From Teratosphaeria epicoccoides (taxonomy: Eukaryota > Ascomycota > Dothideomycetes > Mycosphaerellales > Teratosphaeriaceae): 64,000 nucleotides of DNA. The first letter of the stretch is position 1. The number at the start of each line of letters is the position of its first letter. Both the position numbers and the translations under genes were made by a program. Below the pieces are notes generated by a model that worked only from the letters and a program-made list of their open reading frames with translations, was not told the DNA's origin and searched no databases. Location: positions 529,859 through 593,858 of the forward strand of contig JADDMT010000008.1 of the NCBI GenBank assembly GCA_021401465.1, written 5' to 3'. Positions 46,401-57,772 of this stretch are shown piece by piece.

Positions 46401-47459
46401 AAGCTTAAGCTGGCGAACCAAGAGATCACGACGTACCTTGCCAAGGGCGGCGACAGGCAGATTGAGAACACGAGGAACGAAATTGCGACAATGCAGAAAG
46501 AGGTCGCCAATAAGGAGAAAGAACAGCAAAAGATTGTCAGTGAAGTCAAGAAGCTAGAGGATCAACTCCGCAATCAGGCCGATACCAAGCGTCAGATAAT
46601 GGACAACCAGCGTTACCGCCGCGACCTTCGTCAACTGGAACAGGTGCGCGAGGAGATCGCCGAGCTCGAGACACACAATGCGGAGGAAGACAAGCGCCGT
46701 TACGAGCAGGAGGGCAGCAAGTGGCAGCTGCAACGCAACAAGCTGTCCGCTGAGCAAGCCACCGTCACTGGAGCTGTCAAGTCGAAGGACGAGACGCTTG
46801 GGCAGTTGCTGGCGGACTACGACACCGAGTACAAAGACTCTGCCCGCAAGTACAAGGAAGCGCATGTCAAGGTCGAGGCGACGAAAGCCTGCGTGGAGGA
46901 TCTCAGCCGTTATGGCGGCGCTCTCGACAAGGCCATCATGCGATACCACTCGCTCAAGATGGAGGAGATCAACCGTATTATCGAGGAGCTCTGGAGTCAG
47001 ACATACCAGGGCACAGATGTCGACACCATCCTCATCCGCAGCGAGAACGAGAGTGCAGGCAAGAGCAACAAATCCTACAATTATCGTGTGTGCATGGTGA
47101 AGTCAGAAGCCGAGATGGACATGCGAGGCCGCTGCTCAGCAGGCCAAAAGGTGCTCGCTTCCATCATCATCCGTCTGGCTTTGGCCGAAGTCTTCGGAAC
47201 CAATTGCGGCATTATCGCCCTGGATGAGCCGACCACGAACCTGGATCAGGACAATATCCGAGCGCTGGCGGAGAGCCTGGGGAATATCATCAGGGCCAGG
47301 CGGCAGCAGAAGAACTTTCAATTGATCGTGATCACGCATGACGAGGAGTTCTTGAGGTACATGGGATGCAGCGATTACGCCGACACGTACTTCAGGGTCA
47401 GTCGCAACAACGCGCAGAAAAGCGTGATTGAGAGGCAGAACATTGCTGATGTGCTCTGA
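43485..47459 (+). CDS. RAD50: DNA repair ATPase Rad50 (MRN/MRX complex)
   Basis: SMC-like ATPase that tethers DNA ends and works with Mre11 and Nbs1/Xrs2 in double-strand-break repair and telomere maintenance. Exons are 43485-43895 and 43953-47459 with a 57-nt intron, for 1305 residues, the usual family length. Walker A is GSNGSGKTT (about 34-42), and the Q-loop region reads DNVIFCHQEESLWPL. Two long coiled-coil arms flank the zinc hook CITC (about 683). The ABC signature is CSAGQKVLASIIIRLALAE and Walker B is GIIALDEPTTNLD, followed by the switch His in VITHDEEFLRYMG. The ATG at 43485 begins MSVIDKLNILGVRSF, the standard start. Long open frames on the opposite strand are shadows of the coiled coil. 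Confidence 0.97.
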
Positions 47460-47983
47460 GATGCAACGTGGGGTCGATTCATGGGTGGCGACATTTACGA
47501 GGCATCGGTCTCGAGAGGAGCGCAACGACTTGTAGTCGGTCAGGATCTACAGCAGAGGCTTATGCACGGTCATGTTTGCTCGGTGAGAAGTCATGTGCAT
47601 ACATACAAGGCAAGCGTACTGCAGTGCAAGAGTCACACATGTCAATACTTGTCTGAACTGTCGCATTTGTATCTTTGCACGACTGACTTACTGTTCTTAT
47701 GGTACACTCCGTGCGCCTTGCCATGAGCTACCCAAAAGGCAACCACTTCCTTACTCCATACCGGATGATGATAGTGCCCAAATCGTCTCGATGGACTCCA
47801 TGAACGCCACGCCACGCCAGTCCAATCCGTTATGCCTGCGCTATTGGCGACAGGACGTATGCACACGCGGGATGCCAGAGGCCACAGTCAAAATGCCGAA
47901 TGCATGGGGCGCTATGCTCGTCTCGTCATTATTGGCGGCCCGAAGGATGTTGTACAATGTTGTGCCTGTTGCGATGATGTGTT
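47460..47983. other. Convergent intergenic region
   Basis: 524 bp between the convergent RAD50 and SCOC-like genes. Two 3' UTRs are expected; nothing else seen. Confidence 0.4.
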
Positions 47984-48536
47984 TTATGATTTGTTGCCGC
48001 GTCCTTTGGCCTTCTTGGGTGGAACGGAAGACGTGATCTTGGACGTTTGCATGAGCTCGCCGATGTAGCTACGGATTGTGTTAGCTGGGTCAAACATGTG
48101 TGCAAACACCAAAAAACGGCACTGACGATTGGAGAAATTTGTTCCCTCCCTCGAGCTTCTCGTGTTCATTCTTGACCTCCTCCACGCGATCCACAATGGC
48201 TTGCAGGCTCGTTTGCAGCATCTTCGCCTGTTCGATCAAGTCTTTTCGCGCCGACTCGCTCAGCTTATGGACCTCCTCACTGCTTCGGCGTGGAGACATG
48301 GTCCGCACGTCGCCCTCTTCGATGTCGGAGTTTACCTCAGTCTCGGCTTGCTCTCGTGGCACAATCATGCTGCCGCTGCTCTTGCGACTTCCTAGTTTCG
48401 GCCGCGTCGTAAGGCGCGGCGTGTCATCGTCCTCGCTGGCCACAGCGCTGGTGTCTGAGGATGGCAGCGGAGAGTCTGAGGGTGTTGGCGGCTGGTGACT
48501 GAAAGAGGGTTCCCCGAGCGAGGATATGCCAGCCAT
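47984..48536 (-). CDS. Short coiled-coil protein (SCOC-like family)
   Basis: Small protein of the SCOC/DUF2205 family, whose animal member sits at the Golgi and acts in trafficking and autophagy through Arl GTPases. Exons are 48536-48127 and 48068-47984 with a 58-nt intron (gtcagt donor), for 164 residues. The first 90 residues are Ser/Thr/Asp-rich and disordered. The C-terminal coiled coil reads RKDLIEQAKMLQTSLQAIVD, RVEEVKNEHEKLE and FLQSYIGELM. This matches the family order of L-I-x-Q, LQ-x2-L, RV-x2-VK-x-E and YI-x2-LM. The intron falls between S and Y of the last motif, as continuity demands. The tail is basic (PPKKAKGRGNKS). An in-frame ATG at 48584 would add 16 residues. Confidence 0.8.
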
Positions 48537-50216
48537 GGAATCAGACGCAATGACCAGCTCTCGGCGTGTTGTCGGTGCGCACATGCAAAACCTCGATAAT
48601 AATGGGCAGCGCCTACTGGCCGGTGACGAAATGACGGCAGAGCGCGGAGTACGGTGCGGCGTGTTGTCTGAGACAAAGCGCAAGAGTGAATATGTTGAGT
48701 GACGCTGCGCTTGATATGGGCTCGAGGTAGTTGGGAAGATCACGGCAGAAAGGTGCAACGCGGTGCGGGTTGTATGCGCCTGTCCGCAATCTGTTCAGAC
48801 TGTGCACATGGCTACGTTTTGGCGCGAGGCCCTCATGGTTCCACGGCGCATGAACCAAAAGGTCAGGGCGACGCAGTCGTTGAGCGCGAGCGCAACGAGT
48901 AGCAGAGCCGACCATTGCAAAGAGCGTCGGCGCCTACAAGAAAGGGCAGGGTCGTGATGCATGACGTCGACCCGCGCTGCAGCTTGAGGCGAGGCAGCTT
49001 CACGGCTCCACTGGGTTGCGCTTCACCGGGAAGATAACTGTCACCGCCAACCAAGCCACAGGGATCACCGTGGGGTCTTGGAGTCTGGGCCCGGGAGTCT
49101 TCACCTGTTCTCCTCGGGAAGCTCCGCTTCTCGTACCGGCGGGTGTCAGTGCAAGGACACTTTCCGGCTCGTCCGAGAATGGGAAAACATATTAAGGCTC
49201 GTGCGAGAGTGAAAAAACATATGAAGCATGGTCTTGTGGACTACGTATTCACTGCCATCGGATCCCGTCCACATCGCTATCGGAAGGGTCCAACCTGCAT
49301 GCTGCGATTGCCAAGGAATACTTGCGCATTGAGTAATGGCCCACGTGACTTCAGTCCGCGAATGACGACGAGAACTCTTCCAAACACCATCGAAGACGGT
49401 TTCGAGACGCTTGGTCGTTGTCTTCGGTATGGCTACTGGCCCTTGAACGGCGATATGTTGCAGGTAGTCTTTGATCTTGTCGTGATCGGCTCGCCGATGC
49501 TTGCTTTGAGACGTGAGAACTGGAGTCGCGCTGATCTCCCGACTAACGCAACACCGCCGGCTCGGCCTTATGGACTGCTGTCTCACGATGTATGCTCACC
49601 AGCAAGACTTGTGAGCCTGTCGCGGGGCGTGCAGCCAATGCCATGCCACGAGACGTCTGCCATGGTCGATACGCAAGAACTGCCGAGAGAAACTATCGCG
49701 CGCTGCACTACGGGCTTGTTGCGCCCAACTCTCCGGACTGCCACGGCCCATGTGCCTTCTAATTCGGGCCTGCATTGCTTTTGGGCTCAACTATTAGAGC
49801 GACGTCGCCAGATTGCGGAGTGCTTCTTTTGTCGCAGTAACACGAATCCTGCGGGAAGAGTGACAGCGCATTGCCGCTTGCACTACAACTTCAGCTGACC
49901 GCGCGCATGGCTTTCCCACCTCGCCAGTGCACCACTACCAAGGATGCGACGATTCGGCGCAGAACCCATTGTCTGATGAGGTATCGGTCACCGAAAATTG
50001 GTGGTGCCTCGCTCGCTGTCCTCGAGACTCGGCCACGTAATTTCGGCCGTCTCGCAGCCATTTTAAGGACTTGAATGCCATAAGAACCTTCTGCTCCAAC
50101 GTTTAGCACTCAAAATCATCGTCACTCACCTCCACTGCAGAACGACCCTTACTAACGTGGCGGTCGATCCCTTCACGAGACATCTCGCGCCCCTTGAACC
50201 TACAACCGCTTTCGAG
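48537..50216. other. Long intergenic region, one anonymous ORF, short imperfect repeat
   Basis: 1.7 kb upstream of both the SCOC-like gene and the secreted-protein gene. A plus frame from an ATG at 49179 to 49898 (240 codons) shows no domain and is rich in Cys, Arg and Pro without pattern. Near 49174-49225 a segment of about 26 bp is imperfectly duplicated. The right end is the promoter of the small secreted protein. Confidence 0.35.
49174..49225. repeat. Imperfect ~26-bp direct duplication
   Basis: The texts cgagaatgggaaaacatatt and cgagagtgaaaaaacatatg lie about 29 bp apart and match at most positions. Confidence 0.5.
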
Positions 50217-50486
50217 ATGAAGCTCGTCACCACAATCAACATGTCACTCCTATTCACTCTAAGTCCTCTCTTCCTAGGTGCAGCTTCTGCTGCATGGACC
50301 TGCTGCACGACGCCAAATTGTCCCAAAGAATGGAGAATCAGCAATGGCTATTGCCGATATAGCGGCGAGCGAATCAGTGGCCCAGTCAGATTCGAATGCA
50401 GAGGGTCAAATGCCTGTCACACGGAAGGCAACGGATGCAAACCGCCGCCCTCAGGGCTGCAGAATGATTACGCCAATTGTTCATGA
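50217..50486 (+). CDS. Small secreted cysteine-rich protein (effector-like)
   Basis: 89-residue protein from the ATG at 50217. Residues 1-25 form a signal peptide (KLVTT, then the hydrophobic SLLFTLSPLFLGAASA with an ASA-A type cleavage site). The mature part of about 64 residues has eight cysteines: a CC pair, then NC, YC, EC, AC, GC and a terminal NCS. An even number of Cys in a short exported protein suggests four disulfides. No family was recognised from the spacing. Such proteins are typical candidate effectors or antimicrobial peptides, but no activity can be read from sequence. There is no intron. The flanking regions are long and empty, which fits an isolated gene. The start choice is supported by the signal peptide; the upstream in-frame extension lacks one. 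Confidence 0.7.
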   Translation: MKLVTTINMSLLFTLSPLFLGAASAAWTCCTTPNCPKEWRISNGYCRYSGERISGPVRFECRGSNACHTEGNGCKPPPSGLQNDYANCS

Positions 50487-51551
50487 GAAACAGCGGTCAT
50501 CCGGAGGTTTCGGCTACGAGCAATTTCAGCTGAGAGGCCCTTCCAGTCGCTGCGTGACAGCCCTGCATTGACATGTCGACTTCCATAAGGACAACAGCAA
50601 GAGCACCGCTTCTCCATCAGGCCGAGCCCCACTGTCGGATGCTCATTTCAGAGGAAGTTGACGACGCAGCGATGCTTGGCTCTATTTCGTTCCTCGATTC
50701 GGGCGGGCGCACTGGTTGATACATTGGCGACGGACGTCGGCATTAGGTACGGCGGCTGCAATCACACCTTGTAAGGTAGATTTAGGTCCAGATACAATCA
50801 AAGGGTTCGAGTCATGTTGGGTCTGGACAGACCATGGTAACCAGAACTTCCATCCACTGTTTCCGCCTCGAGGCTCCAGCGATGCATGGACGGCTTCATG
50901 GCGTTGTCGAGAGCTCCCGAGGTATTGCGTGCCAGGCAGCAAGTTTTGGTTGCTCTTCCTTGACATGCTCTCTGCCAACCGCGCTGACCCCATGACTCAG
51001 CTTCACAGGTCGCCCAGGAGTCCTTCCTTTCACAAGGCACATGCAACAAAAACCACACGATGGCTACAACACCACTCATTGACACAGGATTTCATCTGAG
51101 ACCAGCTCCGTGAAGCCGCCGAATTGACGCATGGTGTACCCGCCGTCATGGAGGTGTTGCACATTAAGGACCGAGGGGGGAGAGCGCCGGTGCGAATGCT
51201 CACTACGGCAATAGCAGCGGCCCGCTTCAGGAGGAAGCATGAGGCGACGGGCGACATGGATGATCCGATCCAGAGCTGGAGCATGATAGCTGTGTACTTG
51301 AACGTCAATAGCCCGGACGAAGGCCGACATCGCGTGAGAGCAGGGTGTCATGAAGAAGAAAGCATGCCAAGTGCAAGCGCACGGGTCGATTTATTGGACT
51401 GTCGCTTGCCTGTCGCGGCGAGCTGTTCAATGCGAAGTGTCGTGGGCTCGCCGTGCCCGTCAGTGGCGGTCAAACTTCCATCATTCAGATACTCGGCATC
51501 GTGTTTGTCATGAGCATCAATGCCATGTTCACATCTACACATTCATTACCA
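50487..51551. other. Convergent intergenic region, no supported gene
   Basis: 1.07 kb between the secreted-protein gene and the 3' end of the TEA-domain gene. Open frames of about 100-130 codons on both strands are without domains. Confidence 0.4.
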
Positions 51552-54008
51552 TTACTCATTACCCACCTCCGCACCCCGACTCTGCTGCGTCTCCACACTT
51601 CTCGCCATATAACTCGCGTCCGCCAGAGTCGCCAACGGATCATGCTTGAATCCATCCTGCCCAGCACCTCCAAACGCCTGCTGCTCGCTCGAGATACCAT
51701 ACTGTATTCCCTCCTCGTCAGCTGCTGAGTACGTCGTATGCTCATAATGCTGCTGTGTAGAGTACTCCTGACTGTGCGGCCGCGCTGTCGGCTGGCTGTC
51801 GCCGCCGGGCTGTGCCTGCGGTATGCCGTAGTTGCTGTCGTGATTGATAGCATCAAGTGGCATTTCCTGCGGAGTGACATATGTTTTTGTGCTGTTGCTG
51901 TTGTCGTACCACGGGCCTGTGAATTGCTCTAGGGCTGGGTCTTGTGGAAATTCCACGCCAGCATTATCAAAATCGAAGGCTGTAGAGTCAAAGGCATTGG
52001 TGTCGAATGTACTGTCGAAGGTACCGTACTCCATCGGGCTGGGATCAAATGCGAGGTTGATGTTGCCGGCGTTGAAGTCAAAGTCATTATTGTCGAAGGA
52101 CGACACCGGGTGGGAGTGCGTGACACCGGAGTCAGCTGCAGACGGCCAATTCGCTGCACCAGTGCCCTCTTCATTGTACTCGAACGGCGATTGCAACGCC
52201 GGTTGGCCCGCCGACTGCTGGCTGATCGGTACCTCAGTATACTGCGAACAAGCCGTATAGTCGTACATTGAATCGGCGCGCTCAGTCTTCAGCTCAGCAT
52301 ACGTATCGTCGATAGCTATCCCCTCTTTAGCCGACTCCCTACGAGGGAGGACCAATTTTCTCCAGCTCGCTCGGCCTGTCTCTCCGCTGCTTTGCCGAAA
52401 TTGCCACAAGATCACCAGTATCCTCTCCCGCTGGTCGTGGTTCTGCTCAAGAACGAAGACTTCTTGTATCACGCTTATCTGCTGGAGCTCGGCGCTGACT
52501 CCTTCTTGAGGATCTATGCTTCCATCGGTCAGAGCAGCCTTGCGCATGGAAGCGATCCTCGAAAGCTCCTGGGCCCAGCAGCCAGAACCGAATTTCATCG
52601 ATCTCGTTACGCTGCTCCCATCCTCTGCATGCGAGAAATCGACGTTGAACTCGATAATCGCGTCTTTACGAATCCCGTTTTTGTTCTGAAGAAGGCGGCC
52701 GGCTTGGTAAAAAGAGGTCCTGCATTTGACATTGGCAGTGTGCGCTGGAAGTCGGTGACTGCTACACACGAACGAGATGCCCAGCTCGACACCTGCCTTA
52801 CTGGCGAATGTCTGCGTCGGGAACGCCAAAGAGGTGTTGGCAACGAGGACGTTGCAGTTCAAAGGCGACTGATCGTCCATAGCAGCTAGCTGTGGGTACT
52901 GATTCTGCAACTCTGACCGGTCCTGGAGATATTTGTCTGGTCCCAAAGGGTCCTCGATATTGACTGTGTACGTGTGCAAAATTTCGCTCTGTTCTTCTCC
53001 GACTGGCGATACAAACTTGCGCTGGATGAACATGGAGAAGGATCTCGGCACGAAGATGTCGAGATGATGCTTGATCTTCCTGACAGCCGTCATGTCAGTT
53101 GGATATGCCTGCAGCGCGTGGCGCGTAGCATGAGACTGCGCAGCTGCAGGATATGTTGAAGCTTTGTGCCCGGCAGTATACCTGTCGCCATGATAGCCGT
53201 GATAGCTATGATGGCCACGATGTACGCCCATGTTCCCTTTCGACAGGTACTTCATGATGTACGGATCGTGTTCGACAAAGGGCTTGAGTACCTGGATATG
53301 ACTCGAGACCTGCTTGCGAGTCCGGCCCTCACCAGTCATCTCCTGGATATGATCGGCAATAAGCTCATTGCGTCCACGCTGCTTGTCTTTCCACCACACC
53401 TGTTGCCGGCCCATTGGTGGCCACTGGACTAAAGCTATCAAACAAGTCAATCAACTGAGCTTGCGAAAGCTACGGCCTTCTCAGAACATACCTCGAAAGA
53501 ATGCTTCCTCGAGATGATCAGGCCATTTCCGATCCTTTTCGCTCTTAGCGTCTTTCTGCTGCCGATTCCTATACTTCCTGTAGCTATCCGAATCTTGGAA
53601 ACGTTTCCACAGCTGCGTGGCATGTCGGGTAATATGTTGTGCTTCATCGCCAGCGTAGTGGCCATACCATCGAGGCCGGTAAGCGCCATAGCCATTAGTC
53701 TGCTTCACATACGGCTGAGGGTAATGCGTCTGAGCTGGCACATTGTAGTACCGAGGCTGATGCGGTTGGGTCAATATAGATGTAGCGGGCCAAGCGTTCT
53801 CAGTCGGAGATGTCTGCTGTTGTGAGTGAACAACGTTTTTATGCTCGTACCCGTCTGCTACGGCAGCAGAGGTGTATTCGTTGAGCTGTTGATTACCAGA
53901 CTGCTCCTGTAGTACTCTCGACGCATGCTGGGCGACATTGCTATCCAGCACGGGATCGTCTCCTACTGGCGGAGCGTTCGAGCGGAGGACCTGTGGAGGC
54001 TGAAGCAT
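51552..54008 (-). CDS. TEA/ATTS-domain transcription factor (AbaA/TEC1-like)
   Basis: Developmental transcription factor related to Aspergillus AbaA (conidiation) and yeast Tec1 (filamentation). Exons are 54008-53492 and 53434-51552 with a 57-nt intron, for 799 residues. The TEA domain (about 160-227) spans the intron: KWPDHLEEAFFR joins ALVQWPPMGRQQVWWKDKQR, then GRNELIADHIQE and the recognition helix RTRKQVSSHIQVLKPF. A conserved middle domain (about 290-480) contains FVPRSFSMFIQRKF and a GISFVCSSHRLPAHTANVKC stretch. The tail is Asp/Phe/Asn/Gln-rich and looks like an activation domain. The ATG at 54008 is the first in frame. AbaA identity is likely given the filamentous host, but the sequence alone does not separate AbaA from other Tec1-like factors. 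Confidence 0.9.
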
Positions 54009-54780
54009 TGGTCGCTGTGTGCTGACAATGCCAGACTCAGCTAAGAATGCTAAAGACTCGTAATCTTCCCGTGATTCGTCAGTCAGTGGAAGCCAAAATA
54101 GTAAGGAACGTAGGTATCTCGACGGATCCCAAAGGAATGACTTAAGGTGAGAATAAATTTAATGGCGGGCGAATGCCTGCTGTCACCTGAAGCACCGGCA
54201 GAAAATGTTTATACACACTCTACACAGCAGCAGCATTGCTGACTGAGCCTTGTGCGTCCCCTTCGACCCAGCAAGTAGAGCGTGCAATCTCGTCCCTGCC
54301 TGCCCAGGAAGGGCAAGAAGGTGGGTCGGCTAGAAGGCTGATTGCATCTTCGTTCGTCGACGGCATCGCCCGACTGGGCAAAGCAGCGAAGCCGTGCAAG
54401 GGCCGGCGAAGCCGTTCAAGGGCCGGCGAAGCACTGAGAGGTATGATCGAGCGAGGGATGACGTGGCAAATTGCTGGAGCGTGTGCTGGAATGCGGATGA
54501 ATTGTTTGGAAGGAATGCTCAGCCATTGTTGTGGTGAACATTATGGACTCGCGACAGACGTCCTCTGGTGATCTGCGAGCATGGGGTTTTCAAATCGGCT
54601 GCTGCAGTTGCACAGAAGACAAGGACGCGCTACTTCAAGCAAGGGCTGAGCTTGCCAAAACCATCGCACTTGCACCTCTACAGACTGCACTATGCAGAAT
54701 GCTTGACAGGTGTTCGCATTGCAGTTCGCACCATTTCATCGGCAGCTCTCGGCCATGAGTCCTGCTTCGACCTTGTCGTC
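54009..54780. other. Intergenic region with 20-bp tandem repeat
   Basis: 772 bp forming the promoter of the TEA-domain gene and the 3' flank of MRD1. A 20-bp tandem repeat is listed separately. Confidence 0.4.
54386..54436. repeat. 20-bp tandem repeat, 2.5 copies
   Basis: gcgaagccgtgcaagggccg is followed directly by a copy with one change (g to t at position 11) and a third partial copy, gcgaagcactg. Confidence 0.85.
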
Positions 54781-57502
54781 TCACTCCTCCTCCTCTTGAG
54801 CAGTTGAGAACTTTTTCCTTCCACCGCTTGTAAGCTTCTGCAACGCGACTCTATTGACCTGCGCCCCGACCTTCATTTGCATCTTTTCAATCTCAGCCTC
54901 TGCGTCCTCAGCTTCTCCGGCAGCGAAGCCCAATACTAGCCTCCTGCCCAGCAAGTGAGTGTCTTTCAGCGCGTCTATCGCAGACTCCGCTTCCTTGGGC
55001 GTAGTGAAGTCCGCGAAAGCGAAACCACGGGCTCCACGATCCATTTTCTTTGGCACCCGTACAGATCTGAGTTGACCGTATGCGCCGAAAAGCGCCCGGA
55101 CATCTTTCTTTGAAGCCTCGAACGGCAGATTCTTGATGATGACTTTGGTCTTCTTGCTTGCAGCTTTTCTATCTGCATCAGCTTTGCGACGCTCTTCAGC
55201 AGCATCGGCACCCTTATGGCTGGCGCGAATCTGGAGCTTGTGGCCTTCGAGGAGATAGCTGTCCATAACTTTCAAAGCAGCTTGTGCTTGAGCGGCACTG
55301 CGAAACTCGAGAAAGCCAAAACCCATGCTGAGTATCCGACCAGGGTTTTTGGGATCTGTCTTGGTTTTGACACGGCCTGACATGAAGCCGTCCAGAGGCT
55401 TGAAAGTTTCCGTAAGCAGCTGCGTAGTGGTGGAGAAGTTGAGGTTTCGAACGAAAAGTGTTGCTGTGCCCGCTGTCTCCGGCACAGTAAAGTCAACGTC
55501 CTTCAAATCAGAAGCTGAGGTCTTGTTCACGCTGACTTGCGTGATGCCAGAGCTTGAGGCATCGGCAGGCGTCGTGCTGAAAAGATTCTTGGGTGCTTTC
55601 TCGAGGAAGAGGATTGAGCTCCTCACTTTTCTGTAGGCCAATGATCCAAATGCAGCCTTGCACTGCGCAGCATTTGCGTACTCGATGACTGCAATAACAG
55701 CTGAAGGCGGCATTAGAAAGCGCTTGACTTCGCCATACTCCTCGAAAAGTCGCTTGAGCTCATCCTTGCTGCAGTCGTATGGGATGTTCTTCACTAGTAT
55801 TGCAACGTCGCCGCGTTGACTCTTCTTGAAAGCATCTAGATCGACGCCTTGCTGCTTAAAGTACGCCTTGGTCTCCTGGATAATGTGCGTCTCCGCATGC
55901 GCCTGCCTGACGGCAGCGTCACTGCTGGTAGGGTCGAGGACATCAGATTTGGAAATGCCAAGTCGATCGGCGACACTAGATACCACGGCATCCGCGTTCA
56001 TATACAGCGCATTCCACTTGAAAATTGTGGAGGCAGCCTCGCGTCTCCGTCTGATCTGCTGCTGCTTCTTGAGAGGCAATTTTGAAAGCTCGAAATTGTC
56101 CATCTTCGCCTCTCGCTTAGCGTTAGCGGGCAGGATATGAAGCAGCCGGCCTTGAAACGTCTGGCCATCTTTGTCTTTCACTGCCTTCTCTGCAGCGTGG
56201 GCTTCGGAAAATTGCACGTAAGCGAAGCCTTTTGCTTGACCAGTCTTATGATCAAGAGGTACATGAACCTGAATCACAGTCAGCGATTAAAGTCTAAGCA
56301 TCAGTCTCAGTCTCTGGTTTAGGCGTCACAATCGAAGCTCGTTCAGTACGAGAAGCATCTACTAAAATACTCTTCCTGAAACATCAGCATCTGCCTGTGG
56401 CATAAGCTGTCCCTATCAGGTGTTCATCTTTGAAGGCTGTGGAATGAGAGTGGAAGAGCTGCCTTACCTCTTCGAGGCTGCCATACGACTCAAACTCCGC
56501 TTCGAGGTCTTCCAACTTGACGTCGTATGGCAAGTTGCGAACGAAGAGTCGCATACTGTCCCGCACCGCACGAGTGCCGCCAGATGATGGCTTGTCGTTT
56601 GCAGATTCGGCTTCGTCAGATGGTGGTGTAGGTATGGTGCTTGCGGCATCATCAGCCCGCGGAGGTGCGTTGTCTTTTGCGAGCGCATCGTCGCTGACAT
56701 CTGTCTCATCTTCGGTCTGCTTCTGGGTCGCTGTTGCTTCGCCCTCCTCGTCGTCCAAAAGTCCAAGCAGGCGGCTGGTGCGTGAGCGTGCCCAATCAGC
56801 ATCGGAGACAGCTGCAGCAAGTGCGTCTTGACTACTGGGATGCTCATCTGCCCTGCCAGACTCCACGTGCACAGCCTGCCCTGCGTCTTGTTCGCGATGA
56901 ACGGGCTCGGCGTCGTCCGGCGTTATGCTGTGTCGTTTCGCTCGTTTCGTTTTCCTGGGCACGATTTCGTACTCGTCATCACTGGCCTCACCCTTAGCCG
57001 CTGAGACCGTCATATCTTCATTGATCTGTGCGTCGTTCTCGGTAGCATCCACTCCGTCTTCACTCTCCCATGCCTTCTTCTTGCTCTTCTGCTGGTAAGC
57101 ATTGAGAAACTCCTTCAGCTTGGGGTCAGCTTCTTCCGCCGCCTCGCTGTATCTCTTCCGCTTGAGACCAGCCTTATCTGTAGACCTGCCGTTTGCATCG
57201 CCGCTTTCCCTCGCGGTCGGCGCAGACGCAGATCCAGTCTGGTTCGCTGGCTTGGCATCTTGAACCGGCCTCGCAAGCTCCACACCTATCCTTGACATGC
57301 GGATGAAAGTCTTGTTGAAATACTTGGCCGCGTTCTGCGCATCCTCCGGTGTCTTGTAGCCGACATAGCCGATCCTGCGATTGGGAAATATCTTAGCATC
57401 AGTGATCTTGCGGTGCTGAGAAAAGTGGTTTCGAAACTCAGCCTCGGAAAAGGTAGGCGGCAAGCCTTTGACGAAGATGCGCGAGCTCGCTGCTTCAGCC
57501 AT
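54781..57502 (-). CDS. MRD1: Multiple RNA-binding domain protein 1 (rRNA processing)
   Basis: Nucleolar protein of the small-subunit processome, needed for early pre-rRNA cleavages. Exons are 57502-56468 and 56268-54781 with a 199-nt intron, for 840 residues. Five RRMs are readable. RRM1 (about 7-80) is RIFVKGLPP with RRIGYVGYKT. RRM2 (about 316-395) is LFVRNLPYD and GFAYVQF, cut by the intron right after GSLEE. RRM3 (about 500-575) is AILVKNIPYD, RRM4 (about 614-700) LFVRNLNFS with GFGFLEF, and RRM5 (about 718-795) VIIKNLPFEASKKDVRALFG with GFAFADF. The linker between RRM1 and RRM2 is long, acidic and basic by turns, with a KRAKR nuclear signal. A helical KREAKMDNFELSKLPLKKQ segment between RRM2 and RRM3 is typical of MRD1. 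Confidence 0.95.
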
Positions 57503-57772
57503 TGCGTGTGTGCTTGTTATGGTGACACGGGCGCATCCGTTCGATGAGAACCAAAATTCGTGCAAGCGCCAAGACCAGCTGTGGCGGCAGCGCCGACTAG
57601 CGGCGGCTCGGGCCTCTCTGTGGCGCTGGATTCGCGATTTCGCACTTTCGCGCGTCGACTGCCATATTCAGGGCTCCTCGACATATTCCCGCGCCTGACA
57701 CTCGAGTTTGGCCTCATCTCGCCCGTTGGAAGCCAGAGAGCAAGGAGACGCGACTCGAACCAGCTAGCAATC
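57503..57772. promoter_or_regulatory. Short bidirectional promoter of MRD1 and dynein light chain
   Basis: Only 270 bp separate the two start codons. No TATA box is obvious. Confidence 0.6.

Noticed and set aside
49179..49898. 240-codon plus-strand frame as a gene
   Set aside because: No domain, no convincing start context and an irregular composition; kept only as an intergenic remark.
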